In this document: positions 9,840 to 19,738 of the stretch, piece after piece
Layout of the letters: each line of letters starts with the position of its first letter
Numbering within the stretch: position 1 is the stretch's first letter
Assembly: GCA_001942415.1 (NCBI GenBank)
Contig: MKJX01000177.1
Coordinates: 1 to 64,000, forward strand
Origin: Pseudonocardia sp. CNS-139
GTDB taxonomy: Bacteria; Actinomycetota; Actinomycetes; Mycobacteriales; Pseudonocardiaceae
Direction: 5' to 3'
Length of the DNA: 64,000 bases
Made by a program: the position numbers and the translations under genes
The notes under the pieces: model-generated
What the model was told of the DNA's origin: nothing
Database searches by the model: none
The model's input: the letters and a program-made list of their open reading frames with translations, nothing else

Positions 9840-11723
9840 ATGCGCGAGCCCGGTATGCGGAAACCTCGAAGCGTGGGAGTTTCGTCGACGACCGGAGGGC
9901 TGCGGTTCACGCTGCTGGGCCCGGTGCAGGCGTGGCACGCGGACGCCGAGGTGCCGCTGGGCTCGACGCAGCAGCGCGCCGCGTTCGCCGTGCTGCTGCT
10001 GCGCGCGAACGCCCACGTCGGCGTGGCGGACCTGGTCGGCTCGCTGTGGGGGGACAGCCCGCCCCGGTCGGCGGAGCAGGTCGTGCGGACCTACGTCTAC
10101 CGGCTGCGCAAGGCGCTCCAGCCGCACGAGCCCGCGGACCCAGTGATCGCCTCGGTCGGCAGCGGCTACCTCGTCCGCGCGACGCCCGCCAACTCCGACC
10201 TCGCCGCGTTCCGGCAGGCCCTGACCGACGCCGAACGCGCCCGGCACGCCGGCGACGCCGCCGGGTCCGCGGCGCACCTCCGTGCGGGGCTGGCCCTCTG
10301 GCGCGGCGACGCGCTCGCCGACATCCCCGGCGAGTACGCCGCGCGGCAGCGGGACAACCTGCACCGCATGCGGACGGCCGCCACGGAGGAGCTGCTGGCC
10401 GCGGACGTCGAGCTCGGCCCGACCGCCGAGACCGTGACGCAGCTGGCCGGCCTCGTCGACGAGAGCCCGCTGAACGAGCGGCTGCGGGAACTGCTCATGC
10501 TCGCGCTCTACCGGCACGGGGAGCAGGCGCGGGCGCTCGACGTCTACCGCCGCGCGGGGGCGGTGCTCGCCGCGGAGCTGGGCATCGACCCGGGCCCGGG
10601 GCTGCGCGCGATGTTCGAGCGCATCCTCCGGTCCGACCCGGCCCTGCTGCCGGCGCCGCCCCCGGCACCGGCGCCGGCCCGCCCGGCGGGCGTCGTGCCG
10701 CCCGCGCAGCTGCCCGGTGACCTGCGCGGCTTCGCCGGACGCGGCCCCGAGCTCGCCCGGCTGACGAGCATGCTGAGCACGGTCGGAGAGCGCGCTCACG
10801 GCGGGCCCGTCGTCGTGCTGACGGGCATGCCCGGCGTCGGGAAGACGACCCTCGCCGTGCACTGGGCGCACCGGATCGCCCCGCGCCATCCCGACGGTGT
10901 GCTCTACGTCGACCTGCACGGCTCCGACCCGGACACCCCCGCGGCGCCGGTGGCGACCGCCCTCGCGACGGTCCTCCAGACCTTCGGCACCGCCCCGGAC
11001 GCGCTGCCCGACTCCCCCGCGGCGCTGCTGGCCGCGTACCGCAACGTGCTCGCCGGCCGGCGGGTGCTGCTCGTGCTCGACGACGCCGCGGACGCCGACC
11101 AGGTGCGGCCCCTGCTGCCCGGCACCGCCGGCTCGCTCGTCGTCGTCACCAGCCGCAACCGGCTGCCGGGCCTGGTCACCGTCGACGGCGCGGCGGCCCT
11201 GCACCTCGACCCGCTCGACCCGGCCGCCGCCCGCGCGGTGCTGGTCGCCCGGCTCGGCCGCGACGCCGTCGCGGCGGACCCGGCGGCCGTCGACGAGATC
11301 GTCGAGCGGTGCGCGGGCCTGCCGCTGGCGCTCGCCGCGCTCGCCGGCCGGGCGCTCACCGACCCGCCGTTCGGGCTGGCGGCGACCACCGCGCGCACCC
11401 GGGAGCACACCGGCCTGGACGCCTTCCACGACGTGGACCAGATGCTCGACCTGCGCGAGGTCTTCTTCGGCTCCTACCGGCGCCTGGGCATCGACGCGGC
11501 CACGGCGTTCCGCGGGCTGGCGGCGGACGCCGGGCCCGAGTTCGGCGCGCCGGAGGCGGCCGAGGTGCTGGCGCTGCCGCCGACCCGGGTGCGCCGGGCG
11601 CTGCGCGAGCTGACCACCGCGAGCCTCGTCGCCGAGCACCGCCCCGGTCGGTTCGGCTACCACCCGCTGCTGCGGGCCTACGCCGCCGACCTCGCCGCCG
11701 AGCGGACCGCCGCGGCCGGCTGA
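9840..11723 (+). CDS. AfsR/SARP-type regulator with NB-ARC domain (intact)
   Basis: A 627-aa protein in one frame. It has a winged-helix DNA-binding domain (residues about 22-100, LRFTLLGPVQAWHADAEV to YRLRKAL), a BTAD domain (about 120-265, NSDLAAFRQAL to LRAMFERIL), and an NB-ARC module with P-loop GMPGVGKTTLAVHW (about 328) and LLVLDDAADADQV as Walker B. There is no TPR tail. The start is uncertain: ATG 9840, ATG 9855 and GTG 9873 are in frame and none has a clear ribosome-binding site, so 9840 may be leaderless. It is a paralogue of the regulator at 6380-8205 and convergent with the PucR gene. Confidence 0.9.
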   Translation: MREPGMRKPRSVGVSSTTGGLRFTLLGPVQAWHADAEVPLGSTQQRAAFAVLLLRANAHVGVADLVGSLWGDSPPRSAEQVVRTYVYRLRKALQPHEPADPVIASVGSGYLVRATPANSDLAAFRQALTDAERARHAGDAAGSAAHLRAGLALWRGDALADIPGEYAARQRDNLHRMRTAATEELLAADVELGPTAETVTQLAGLVDESPLNERLRELLMLALYRHGEQARALDVYRRAGAVLAAELGIDPGPGLRAMFERILRSDPALLPAPPPAPAPARPAGVVPPAQLPGDLRGFAGRGPELARLTSMLSTVGERAHGGPVVVLTGMPGVGKTTLAVHWAHRIAPRHPDGVLYVDLHGSDPDTPAAPVATALATVLQTFGTAPDALPDSPAALLAAYRNVLAGRRVLLVLDDAADADQVRPLLPGTAGSLVVVTSRNRLPGLVTVDGAAALHLDPLDPAAARAVLVARLGRDAVAADPAAVDEIVERCAGLPLALAALAGRALTDPPFGLAATTARTREHTGLDAFHDVDQMLDLREVFFGSYRRLGIDAATAFRGLAADAGPEFGAPEAAEVLALPPTRVRRALRELTTASLVAEHRPGRFGYHPLLRAYAADLAAERTAAAG

Positions 11724-11748
11724 CGGGCGCCGTCCGCCCTTCGTCCGT

Positions 11749-12903
11749 TCACCCCTCGTCGGGGTACAGCGCCATCGCGGCCAGCGAGCGGGTCAGCCCG
11801 TCCCAGGTGCGCGGGTCCCAGCCGGTGTGGTGGTGCCAGCGGTCCAGCCGGTAGGCCACCGTGTTCGGGTGCAGGTGCAGCGCCGCGGCGCTCGCGGCGA
11901 TCGAGAACCCGTGCTCGGCGAACGCCCGCACGGCCTCGGCGAGGTGCGGGTGCCGCGCGGGCACCGGTGAGCGCAGCAGCGGCGTGAGCCGCTCGTGGTG
12001 CGCGAGCAGCGTCGCGGCGAGCCAGTCGGCCTCGAAGCGCACCGTGCCGGTCCGCAGCCGGGCGAGGGCGAGCGCGCGTTCGGCGTCCCCGAGGCTCGCC
12101 ACCGCGCCCGCCAGCCCCGGCCGCGCCACGCCCGATCCCGAGCACCGCCTCCCGCCCGCGCGGGAGCAGCCCGTCGATCGACTCGACCGCCCTTCCCTGC
12201 GTGAGGACGACGACGGTGTCGCCGCGGGCGGCGGCGTGCACCACGGCGCCCTGCGGGCGCATCCGCCACTGGAGCTCGCCGAAGTGGGTGTCCGACCAGG
12301 CCGAGACCGGCGCGCAGGCGGCCTGGAAGGTGCCGCCGGGCTCGAGCTCCAGCGCCTGCGCCATGTACTCCAGCTCCTCGCGGTCGCCGCCCCCGTAGAG
12401 GGCCTCGAAGAACCGGTGGCGCAGCGTGGACTGCGCGGCGTCGCGGGCCCGGCTGGCCTCGGTGTAGCCCTCGGCCAGCGCCCGGCACATGACCTGCACC
12501 CACGTCCAGGCGTGGGGGACGACGCCCGCCACGGCCGCGCGCGCCGTCGCGTCGCGCTTCGCGGCCTCCTCCTCCAGGATGGCCCACATCTCCAGGCCAC
12601 CCGTGTGGTAGGCGCTGATCACCACGCCCATCGGGACGAACTGGCTGGCCCGCCGCCGCCCGAGGTCCCGGGCGAGCTCCAGCTCCACGGCGTTGGGCCC
12701 CGGCGCTCCGCCAGCCCGGCGACGAACGCGTCGTAGTGGCTGCGGGCGGAGTCCCGGTGCCCGGCGAGCGGGATCGCGGCGAACCCGCCCCCCTCGGTGC
12801 GGACCTTCCCGACCACCCGCGCGACCCACGTGTCCCCGTGCCCGGCGGCCAGCTCGTGCACCAGCGCGAAGTCGACGGCGGGCCGGTCGGGCGGGTTCGT
12901 CAT
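11749..12903 (-). CDS. PucR/CdaR-family transcriptional regulator (two frameshifts)
   Basis: A protein of about 385 aa. The N-terminal half is an unclassified sensor region (VDFALVHELAAGHGDTW to FGELQWRMRPQGAVV). The C-terminus is the PucR HTH (HLAEAVRAFAEHGFSIAASA, then LHLHPNTVAYRLDRW). Frames change near 12705 (one lost base) and near 12130; the latter is better explained by one extra base, because GIGVARPGLAG then aligns without a gap. The start ATG at 12903 overlaps the stop of the TetR gene by 4 bp, so TetR and PucR are co-transcribed. PucR-type proteins usually sense purine-, amino-acid- or catechol-like ligands. Confidence 0.8.
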
Positions 12904-13550
12904 CCGCCGTCCCGGACACCGCGGACGACCGCCGTGAGCAGGGTGGTCAGCTGCTCGCGGAACCGCAGGGCGTCGTGCGCCCACCGCGGCTCCTCCGCGT
13001 AGAGCCGGCGCAGCGTCGCCGTGGGCCGGGAGAGCTGGTAGAGGTACGCGGCGCAGCTCATGGCCGCCGCGAGCACGGTGTGCGCGCCGTCGGGGCCGAG
13101 GCCGGTGGCACCGAGCGCCCGCACCATCTCGTCGTGGGCGGCGGTCGCCGCGAGCTTGTAGCGGCGGGCCCGTTCGATCCGCACGGCGCCCTCCAGGCTG
13201 AGCACGGCGTGGGTCAGCAGGTCGCAGAAGAGCGGCAGCCGTTCCAGCGAGCCGGTCACCGCCTCGGCGATGTCTGCGGCCGACGGGTCGCGCCGGCCGT
13301 CGAGCCCGGCGGCCAGGCCGGCGCGCCACTCGGCCCACCCCTGCTCGGCCAGCTCCAGGAGCAGCTCCTCGCGCGAGTCGAAGTAGCGCCGCAGCGCCGA
13401 GGGGTGCAGCCCGACCCGCGTCGTGACCGCGGTGAGCGTGACCTCGCGCACGCCGTGCTCGGCCGCGAGCGCCCGGGCCGCGTCCAGCAGCGCGGCCTTC
13501 CGGTGCTCCTTGTCCTGCGCGGACCGGGCGCGCGTCCGGGGCCGGCTCAT
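12900..13550 (-). CDS. TetR/AcrR-family repressor
   Basis: An intact 216-aa regulator. The HTH (VTLTAVTTRVGLHPSALRRY, residues about 37-56) is followed by FDSREELLLELAEQGW. The rest is an all-helical ligand domain. It is divergent from the SDR gene. The 95-bp gap holds a good sigma70-type promoter and two 21-bp dyads with the same half-sites and spacing (13561-13581 and 13606-13626). These are very likely its own operators, giving autoregulation and control of the SDR gene. Confidence 0.9.
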   Translation of the reverse strand: MSRPRTRARSAQDKEHRKAALLDAARALAAEHGVREVTLTAVTTRVGLHPSALRRYFDSREELLLELAEQGWAEWRAGLAAGLDGRRDPSAADIAEAVTGSLERLPLFCDLLTHAVLSLEGAVRIERARRYKLAATAAHDEMVRALGATGLGPDGAHTVLAAAMSCAAYLYQLSRPTATLRRLYAEEPRWAHDALRFREQLTTLLTAVVRGVRDGG

Positions 13551-13560
13551 GCGCCCAGGT

Positions 13561-13581
13561 TAACGCAAGCCGTTTGACTTA
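13561..13581. promoter_or_regulatory. TetR operator O1 (imperfect 21-bp dyad)
   Basis: Half-sites TAACGCAA (13561-13568) and TTGACTTA (13574-13581) are separated by 5 bases. The right arm differs at two positions from the perfect copy at 13606-13626. It overlaps the -35 box of the SDR promoter and begins 11 bases upstream of the TetR start codon. Confidence 0.75.
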
Positions 13582-13602
13582 AGCGCCGCCCCGGCCTACG
13601 TT
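13574..13602 (+). promoter_or_regulatory. sigma70-type promoter of the SDR gene
   Basis: The -35 TTGACT (13574-13579) and -10 TACGTT (13597-13602) are separated by 17 bases; the -10 fits the actinobacterial TANNNT pattern. The predicted start is about 13609, inside operator O2. The 5' leader carries CGAGGAG before the ATG at 13646. The -35 overlaps O1, so repressor bound at either dyad would block polymerase. Confidence 0.7.
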
Positions 13603-13605
13603 CAG

Positions 13606-13626
13606 TAACGCAATGAGCTTGCGTTA
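13606..13626. promoter_or_regulatory. TetR operator O2 (perfect 21-bp dyad)
   Basis: Perfect inverted repeat TAACGCAA (13606-13613), 5-base spacer, TTGCGTTA (13619-13626). It lies over the predicted transcription start of the SDR gene and 45 bp centre-to-centre from O1, about four helical turns. An AT-containing dyad this exact is conspicuous in such GC-rich DNA. Confidence 0.8.
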
Positions 13627-13645
13627 GTCGACCGAGGAGCTTCTC

Positions 13646-14523
13646 ATGAGTTCGGTGTACTTCGTGACCGGTTCGTCGCGGGGGCTCGGCCGCCGGATCG
13701 TCGAGCAGGCGCTCGCCGCCGGCCACCGCGTCGTCGCGACCGCCCGCGACCCGCGCACGCTCGACGACCTCGTCGAGCGCCACGGCGACCGGGTGCACGC
13801 CGAGCCGCTCGACGTCGCCGACCCCGACGCCGCCGCCCGCGCCGTCGCGAACGGCGTCGCGGCGTTCGGCCGGCTCGACGTGGTGGTCAACACGCCGGCC
13901 AGGGCGACCGGGTGGCCCTGGAGGACACCTCGCTCGACGTCTTCCGCCGGCAGGTCGAGACGAACTTCCTGGGCACCGTCCACGTCACCAAGGCGGCGGT
14001 CCCCGTGATGCGCGCGCAGGGCGGCGGGCGGATCATCCAGGTCTCGTCCGTCGGCGGGCGGATCGGCAACCCGGGCATGACCGCGTACCAGTCGGCGAAG
14101 TGGGCCGTCGGCGGGTTCAGCGAGGCGCTGGCCGCCGAGGTCGAGCCGCTCGGGATCCGGATCACGGTGCTGGAGCCGGGCGGGATGCGCACCGACTGGG
14201 CCGGCGCCTCGATGACGACGCCGCCGGTCAGCGCGCCCTACGAGCCGACGGTCGGCGCGGCGGCCCGCACGATGGCCGGCTTCGAGCACATCGCGAACGG
14301 CGACCCCGAGAAGGTGGCCCGGCTCGTGCTGACCGTCGCCGAGCTCGACGACCCGCCGCTGCACCTGCTCGCCGGGAGCGACGCCTACGAGTTCGGCACC
14401 GCCGCCTACCGGCACCGGCTGGAGACCGACGCGAGGTGGGAGCACCTGAGCCGGTCCACCGATCACGACGACGCGGCCTGGGACGCGCACCGCGACGACA
14501 ACACCCCGGCCCTCAGGGAGTGA
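13646..14523 (+). CDS. SDR-family NAD(P)-dependent oxidoreductase (one frameshift)
   Basis: A classical short-chain dehydrogenase of about 292 aa. The cofactor motif is TGSSRGLG (residues 8-15). The catalytic Ser is in IIQVSSVGGRIG and YQSAKWA carries the YxxxK pair. The frame breaks at about 13893; restoring one A gives the family motif NNAG followed by QGDRVALEDTSLDVF, direct evidence for a single-base loss. The substrate is unknown. It is divergent from the TetR/PucR operon, with operators over its promoter, so it is probably induced by the TetR ligand. Confidence 0.88.
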
Positions 14524-15031
14524 GCCGGGGCGGCCGGCCGGGGCACCGGGCAGCACACCCGGACCAGCGGGCCGGCCCACGTCGTACGGGCTCGCGGGAA
14601 CGCCGCCCGGAACACCCGGGCGAGCCCGTGGGCCTGCACCGGCAGCTCGGCGTGCAGCTCCTGCACGCCGATCGCGGCGGCCAGCTCACCGAGCGAGCCG
14701 AGCAGCGCGCGGCCGATGCCCAGACCCTGCCACGGGTCCCCGACGGCCACCGCCACCCGCGCCGCGCCTCCGCCCAGCAGCGAGAGCCCGGCGACCCCCA
14801 CCGTGACCTGCCACGGCGTCACCGTCGCCGCCACCAGCCCGATGGCCGGGGCGCGCTCGGACCCGGTCAGGACGCGCCAGGTCGGCCCGGTGAACCGCGG
14901 GACCGCCGGGTGCAGCCGCACGTACCGGCTCTCGCGTGACAGCCCGGCCGCGACGTCGCCCCGGCCCGGTCGCCGGGGCCGACCACCCGGAACCGGATCG
15001 CGGCGGGCGGGGCCGGCTGAAGGTCGATCAT
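14463..15031 (-). CDS. GNAT-family N-acetyltransferase (one frameshift)
   Basis: A protein of about 189 aa starting at ATG 15031 after AGGAG. MIDLQPAPPAAIRFRVVGPGDR is followed, after one lost base near 14965, by LSRESRYVRLHPAVPRF and the acetyl-CoA motif DPWQGLGIGRALL. The last 20 residues are low complexity and read antisense to the 3' end of the SDR gene (61-bp tail-to-tail overlap), so the true stop may lie slightly upstream. LSRESRYxRF-type N-termini are typical of small-molecule or protein Lys acetyltransferases. The substrate is unknown. Confidence 0.75.
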
Positions 15032-15126
15032 CACTGCTCCTGCGGATGCTGCGGCGGTGTGCGCTCCGACGCTCCCGCCACGGCATCGACAGCCGGTCGA
15101 CGGCCGATCGCCCCCTCCCCCGAGAC

Positions 15127-17505
15127 CTACCGGCGGACCGGGTCCAGCCTGCGCAGCAGCCACGCCGCCACCCCGAGCAGCACCACCAGCTGGACGGCGA
15201 GCACGCCGAGGGCGAGAACCACGGGTCGGCCGCGTGCTCCCACAGCGGGTCGGGCTCGCCGGGCGAGATCGGGTTCACGTTCAGGTCCGTCGTCGCGGCG
15301 CCCATCGCGTACGCCCACCGCGACGGGACGAGCCACGCGAGCTGTTCGAGCACCGGCCGGTCGTGCACGGGGAAGAGCCCGCCGCTCACCACCAGCTGCA
15401 CCATCAGCACGAGCACGAGCAGCGGCATCCCGCGGTCGGCGTTGTCGATGAAGGCCGACGCCACCAGCCCGACCACCATCGTCAGCACGGTCACCGCGAC
15501 CACCGCGAGCAGCACCTCGACCAGCGGCGCGCCCAGCACCACGGCCTCGTCCGGCATCCGCAGCCCGACCGTCGCGAGCAGCGTGAACAGCACCGCCTGC
15601 ACGACCGTGACCGCCCCGAGCACCACCATCTTCGACGTCAGGTAGGCGCTCAGCGACAGCCCGATCGCGCGTTCCCGGCGGAAGACGGGCCGTTCCTTGA
15701 CGAACTCGCGGATCGACGCCGCGATGCCCATCAGCGCCCCGCCGATCACCAGCACGAGCAGCAGCTGGTTGGGCTGCGGCTCGCGCACCGCGGCCGCGCT
15801 CGCCGCCGACAGCCCCGACTCGCCGGGCACCAGCCGGGCCAGCACGCTGAGCAGCAGCGGCAGCGCCAGCAGGAACAGCACGTACTGGCGGTCGGCCCGA
15901 TCACCGCGACGTAGCGCCGGCACAGCACGCCGAGCTGGGTGAACCAGCCCTGCCGCCGCGGCACCGCGCCCGGCGCGGCCGGCCGGTCCGGCACCCGGGG
16001 CAGCGCGGCCGTGGCGGCCGCGATGTGGCGCTCGTGGTGCGGCGACGCCCGGAACCGCTGGGCGAGCACCGGGCCCGGCACCTGGTCGAGCAGCAGGAAC
16101 ATGTCGGCGAAGTCGGCCTGCTCGAAGTAGGCCAGCGCGTCGCGCGGCGGCCCGAAGTAGGCGACGTGCCGCCTGGCGCGAGCACCAGCAGCAGGTCGCA
16201 GACTCCAGGTTGAGCACGCTGTGCGTCACGACGACCACCGTGCGGCCGGCGTCGTCGGCCTGGTCGGCGAGCCCGCGCAGCATCCGCATGACCGAGCGGT
16301 CGAGGCCGGGGTCCAGCCCGGAGGTCGGCTCGTCGAGGAACAGCAGCGACGGCTTGGTGAGCAGCTCCAGCGCCACGCTCGTGCGCTTGCGCTGCCCGCC
16401 GGAGAGGGTGTCGATGCGCTGGTCGGCCTGCGCGGTGAGGCCCAGCTCGGTGAGCACCTCCTCGATCCGCCGCTCCCGGTCGGCCTCGGCGACGTCGGCC
16501 GGGAAGCGCAGCCGCGCGGCGAACCGCAGCGCCCGGCGCACGGTGAGCTGGGGGTGCAGCACGTCGTCCTGCGGCACGAGCCCGATCCGGTGGCGCAGCT
16601 CGTCGTAGGCGGCGTAGAGATCGCGCCCGTCGTAGCGGACGTGGCCCGCGTCGGCCGGGCGGGCGCCCGTCAGCGCGCGCAGCAGCGTCGACTTGCCCGC
16701 GCCGCTGGGCCCGACGATCGCCAGCAGGCACCGGCCGGGCAGCGAGAACGACACGTCGTCCAGCAGCCGCCTGCCCTCGCCGACCGTGACCGTCAGGCCG
16801 TGCGCGGCGAACGCGACGTCGCCCGAGTCGACGACGGTGACGAGCCGGTCGCCCTGCAGCCGCAGCACCGCCCGCCCGATGCCGATCAGGTCGGCCGCCG
16901 TCACGCGGGCGCGCTGCACCCGCGTGCCGTTGAGGAACGTGCCGTTGCCGCTGCCCAGGTCGAGCAGCTCCCAGCCGCCGTCGGGCCGCAGCTCCAGCAC
17001 GGCGTGCCGGCGGGAGACGAGCAGGTCGTCGATCACGACGTCGTTGTCGGTGAGCCGCCCGATCGAGAGCCGCGGCGACTGCACGATGTGCACGGTCGTG
17101 CTGTGGCCGGCGCGCCGCGCGGCCGCCTGCCCGGGGTCGGCGGCCGGCAGCGGGCCGTTGGCGGTGACGACCGTCGTCGTGCCGGCCATCGGGTCCGGCG
17201 CCCCCGGACCGGCCACCGGGTGCAGCTCGACCAGCGTCGCACCCGACCCGTGCCGAGGCGCACGACCACCGGCCGGTCCAGGCGCAGCACGGTGACCGCT
17301 CGCCGTCGACGAAGGTGCCGTTGGTGGAGCTGTCGGTGAGCAGCCAGCCGTCCGAGGTGTGCTCCAGCACGGCGTGCCGCCGCGAGACCCGCGGGTGCGG
17401 CAGGTCCAGGTCCGCCTCGGGCCCCCGGCCGATCACGAACGGCCGCCCCGGGGGCACGCGCACCTGCCCCGCGGCGTGCCGGACCTCCATCGTGGTCAGG
17501 TCCAT
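15127..17505 (-). CDS. FHA-FHA-ABC transporter, Rv1747-like exporter (six frameshifts)
   Basis: Joined, this is about 795 aa. FHA1 spans residues about 5-80 (FVIGRGPEADLDLPHPRVSR, then RHAVLE). FHA2 follows (SIGRLTDNDVVIDDLLVSRR). The ABC domain has Walker A GPSGAGKST, signature LSGGQRKRTSV and Walker B LLFLDEPTSGLD. An ABC-2 membrane domain of about six helices ends it (QYVLFLLALPLLLSVLARLV and onward). This order matches M. tuberculosis Rv1747, a phosphothreonine-regulated exporter of cell-envelope glycolipids. The start ATG 17505 follows GGGAGG. Breaks at about 17295, 17245, 16205, 16178, 15900 and 15222 each fit one lost base. FHA domains imply Ser/Thr kinase control. Confidence 0.87.
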
Positions 17506-17679
17506 CCCCCATCCTCCCGACCCACCAGGCTCGATCACGGACCGCCGCCCCCGAGCCGCGCCTTCCCCGTCCGGGTGACGCCGCGGCGGTCATACGATCG
17601 CACACGGATGGGCCCGCGGCCCGCGGGCTGCACGGGCCTGGCGCTACCGGGGACACGCCGCCCCGGTTAGATCACCCGG

Positions 17680-18456
17680 GTGGTAGCCGGAGCGTCGCTC
17701 GCCGACTGGGTCAGCGCCGGCTCGGACGTACTCGCGGCCGTCGGCACCGTCGGCGCCTTCGCCACGGGGTTCCTGCTGATCAAGCGGGAACGCGATCTCG
17801 TACGCGCGTCGGGCGTCGCGGGCGTGCAGGCGTTCTGGCAGCGCACCGGCGAGACCACGGGGCACGCCGACGTCGAGCGGAACCTGCGGGCGATCTACGC
17901 ACCGGCCCACTGCCGGCGCGACGACGCACCGGTGCTCGCCGTCTCCGGGCCGGACCGCGACGCACGGAGAACCCGCTGGTACACCTACGAGCTGCGTATC
18001 CGCAACACCAGCCCGACCCAGATCAACACCGTCGAGCTGCTCATCCCGATCCACGACGGGCTCGGCCACACCCCGGGCAGGTGGCGGGCGAACACGTGCC
18101 CGATCGCGGCGGCGCCGGACGCCGCACCGCTGCTCCAGGACGGCCGCCCGCAGTACGTCGGCTTCAGCCTGCGGCAGCCGATCGACCCCGGAGCGGACAA
18201 GCTGGCCGCGCTCATCGCCTACCCGTCGCGCATCGCCTTCCCCGAGCCCGTCGACATCACGTTCATCGACGGCAACGGCCAGCAGTGGCGGCGCGAGGCG
18301 TCCGGGAGGGTCCGCCGGATGCTCTCCTCGACGCGCAAGGCGGCGTGGCGGCGGCGGTTCTGGAAGCGCCGCCCGGACCGCTACCACTGGCGCGAGACCG
18401 TCGGTGAACGGGAGGAGCCGCCCACGACCGCGGGCGGTGCGGGCACGCCCGGCTGA
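17680..18456 (+). CDS. Hypothetical protein with one N-terminal membrane segment
   Basis: A 258-aa intact frame, not recognised. A hydrophobic stretch (residues about 14-32, VLAAVGTVGAFATGFLLI) would anchor it. The middle (RWYTYELRIRNTSPTQINTV to ITFIDGNGQQWRRE) looks like an Ig-like beta domain. The C-terminus is very basic (WRRRFWKRRPDRYHWRE). The GTG start at 17680 has no clear ribosome-binding site. It is divergent from the FHA-ABC exporter across 174 bp that contain a TANNNT-like element (TACGAT, 17593-17598) without an obvious -35. An envelope-stress or envelope-associated role is only a guess. Confidence 0.6.
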   Translation: MVAGASLADWVSAGSDVLAAVGTVGAFATGFLLIKRERDLVRASGVAGVQAFWQRTGETTGHADVERNLRAIYAPAHCRRDDAPVLAVSGPDRDARRTRWYTYELRIRNTSPTQINTVELLIPIHDGLGHTPGRWRANTCPIAAAPDAAPLLQDGRPQYVGFSLRQPIDPGADKLAALIAYPSRIAFPEPVDITFIDGNGQQWRREASGRVRRMLSSTRKAAWRRRFWKRRPDRYHWRETVGEREEPPTTAGGAGTPG

Positions 18457-18617
18457 CCGTCGGGACCGCTCGTCCCGGACCCCCGCCGGGCCCGTAACCT
18501 TCCGCCCCGGACTCGCGACCCCACTGCTGCGCATGCCTCGCCGGAGGCCGTGTCGCGATCACCCACCGACCTCGACGGCGCGGTCCGACGGATCGGCCCC
18601 AAGGGAACCCACCGAGC

Positions 18618-19728
18618 ATGGCCAGTTCGCCGCAGGTGCGCCGCATCGGCATCGCCCACGACTGGCTCGTGACGTACGCGGGCTCCGAACGGGTGGTGAA
18701 GGAGCTCCTCACCGCGTTCCCGGACCCGCAGCTCGTCACGACGCTGACGCGCCCCGCGGCGCTGCCGCCGGAGTTCGCGCGGGCCCGGCCGTCGTTCCTG
18801 CAGCACGTGCCCGGCGCGGTGGACCACCACGAGTGGATGCTGCCGCTCATGCCGCTGGCCTGGCGGCTGCGCCGGCCGCTCGACGGCGTGGACGCCGTGG
18901 TCAGCAGCAGCCACGCGTGCGCCAAGGCCGTGCGGGTCGCCGAGGGCACGCCGCACCTGTGCTACTGCCACACGCCGATGCGCTACGCGTGGGACTTCGC
19001 CAGCGAGCAGACCCGGTTCCCCGCGCAGGTGCGCCCGGCCGCCCGGGCCATGATGGTCGGCTTCCGGCGCTGGGACCGGGCCACGGCGCAGTCGGTCACC
19101 CGGTTCGTGGCCAACTCCTCCGCGGTGGCCGGCGCATCGCCCGCCACTACGGGCGCGTGTCCGCCGTGGTGCACCCGCCGGTCGACACCGAGTTCTTCAC
19201 CCCCGGCGCGGACGACGGCGGCGAGGAGTTCCTCTACGTCGGGCGGCTCGTCAGCTACAAACGCGCGACCTCGCCGTCGAGGCGTTCTCCGGCCTGCCCT
19301 ACCGGCTGAACGTGGTGGGCGAGGGGCACCTGAGGGCCGAGCTGGAGGCCCGCGCGACGCCGAACGTCACGTTCCTCGGGAAGGTCGGCGCCGAGCAGCT
19401 GCGCGACCTCTACCGGCGGTCCCGGGCGATGGTGTTCCCGGCCGACGAGGACTTCGGCATCTCCATGGCCGAGGCGCAGGCGTGCGGCACGCCGGTGATC
19501 TCGGTGGCCCAGGGCGGCGCGCTGGACATCGTCCGGCCCGGCCGCACGGGCCTGCTCACCGAGCCCGACGACGTCCACGCGCTGCGCGAGGCGGTGCGGA
19601 AGGCCGCGGAGCAGGACTGGGACCGCGCCGACATCCGCACGTGCGCCGAGCAGTTCTCGGCGCAGCGGTTCCGCGACGAGATCTCTGCGGCCGTCGAGGA
19701 CATGATCGCCGACCCGCTGCCGCGCTGA
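18618..19728 (+). CDS. Glycosyltransferase family 4 (two frameshifts)
   Basis: A GT-B glycosyltransferase of about 370 aa, close to WbaZ-like mannosyl/rhamnosyl transferases. The N-terminus reads IGIAHDWLVTYAGSERVVKE. CYCHTPMRYAWD is characteristic of the subgroup. The donor-binding half has LYVGRLVSYKR, VVGEGHLRAELE and the EX7E-like segment PADEDFGISMAEAQACGTPV. Frames shift at about 19132 and 19268 by single lost bases. It should add a sugar from a nucleotide donor to the polyprenyl-linked repeat unit of the nearby polysaccharide locus. Confidence 0.87.
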
Positions 19729-19738
19729 GGAGCCTCGG

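Noticed and set aside
6540-11723. Single open frame of about 1700 codons that seems to fuse a regulator, an oxidase and a second regulator
   Set aside because: The three proteins have their own starts, signal peptide and family lengths. The frame stays open only because single-base losses bring segments into the same phase; 7630-8400 in this frame is nonsense sequence.
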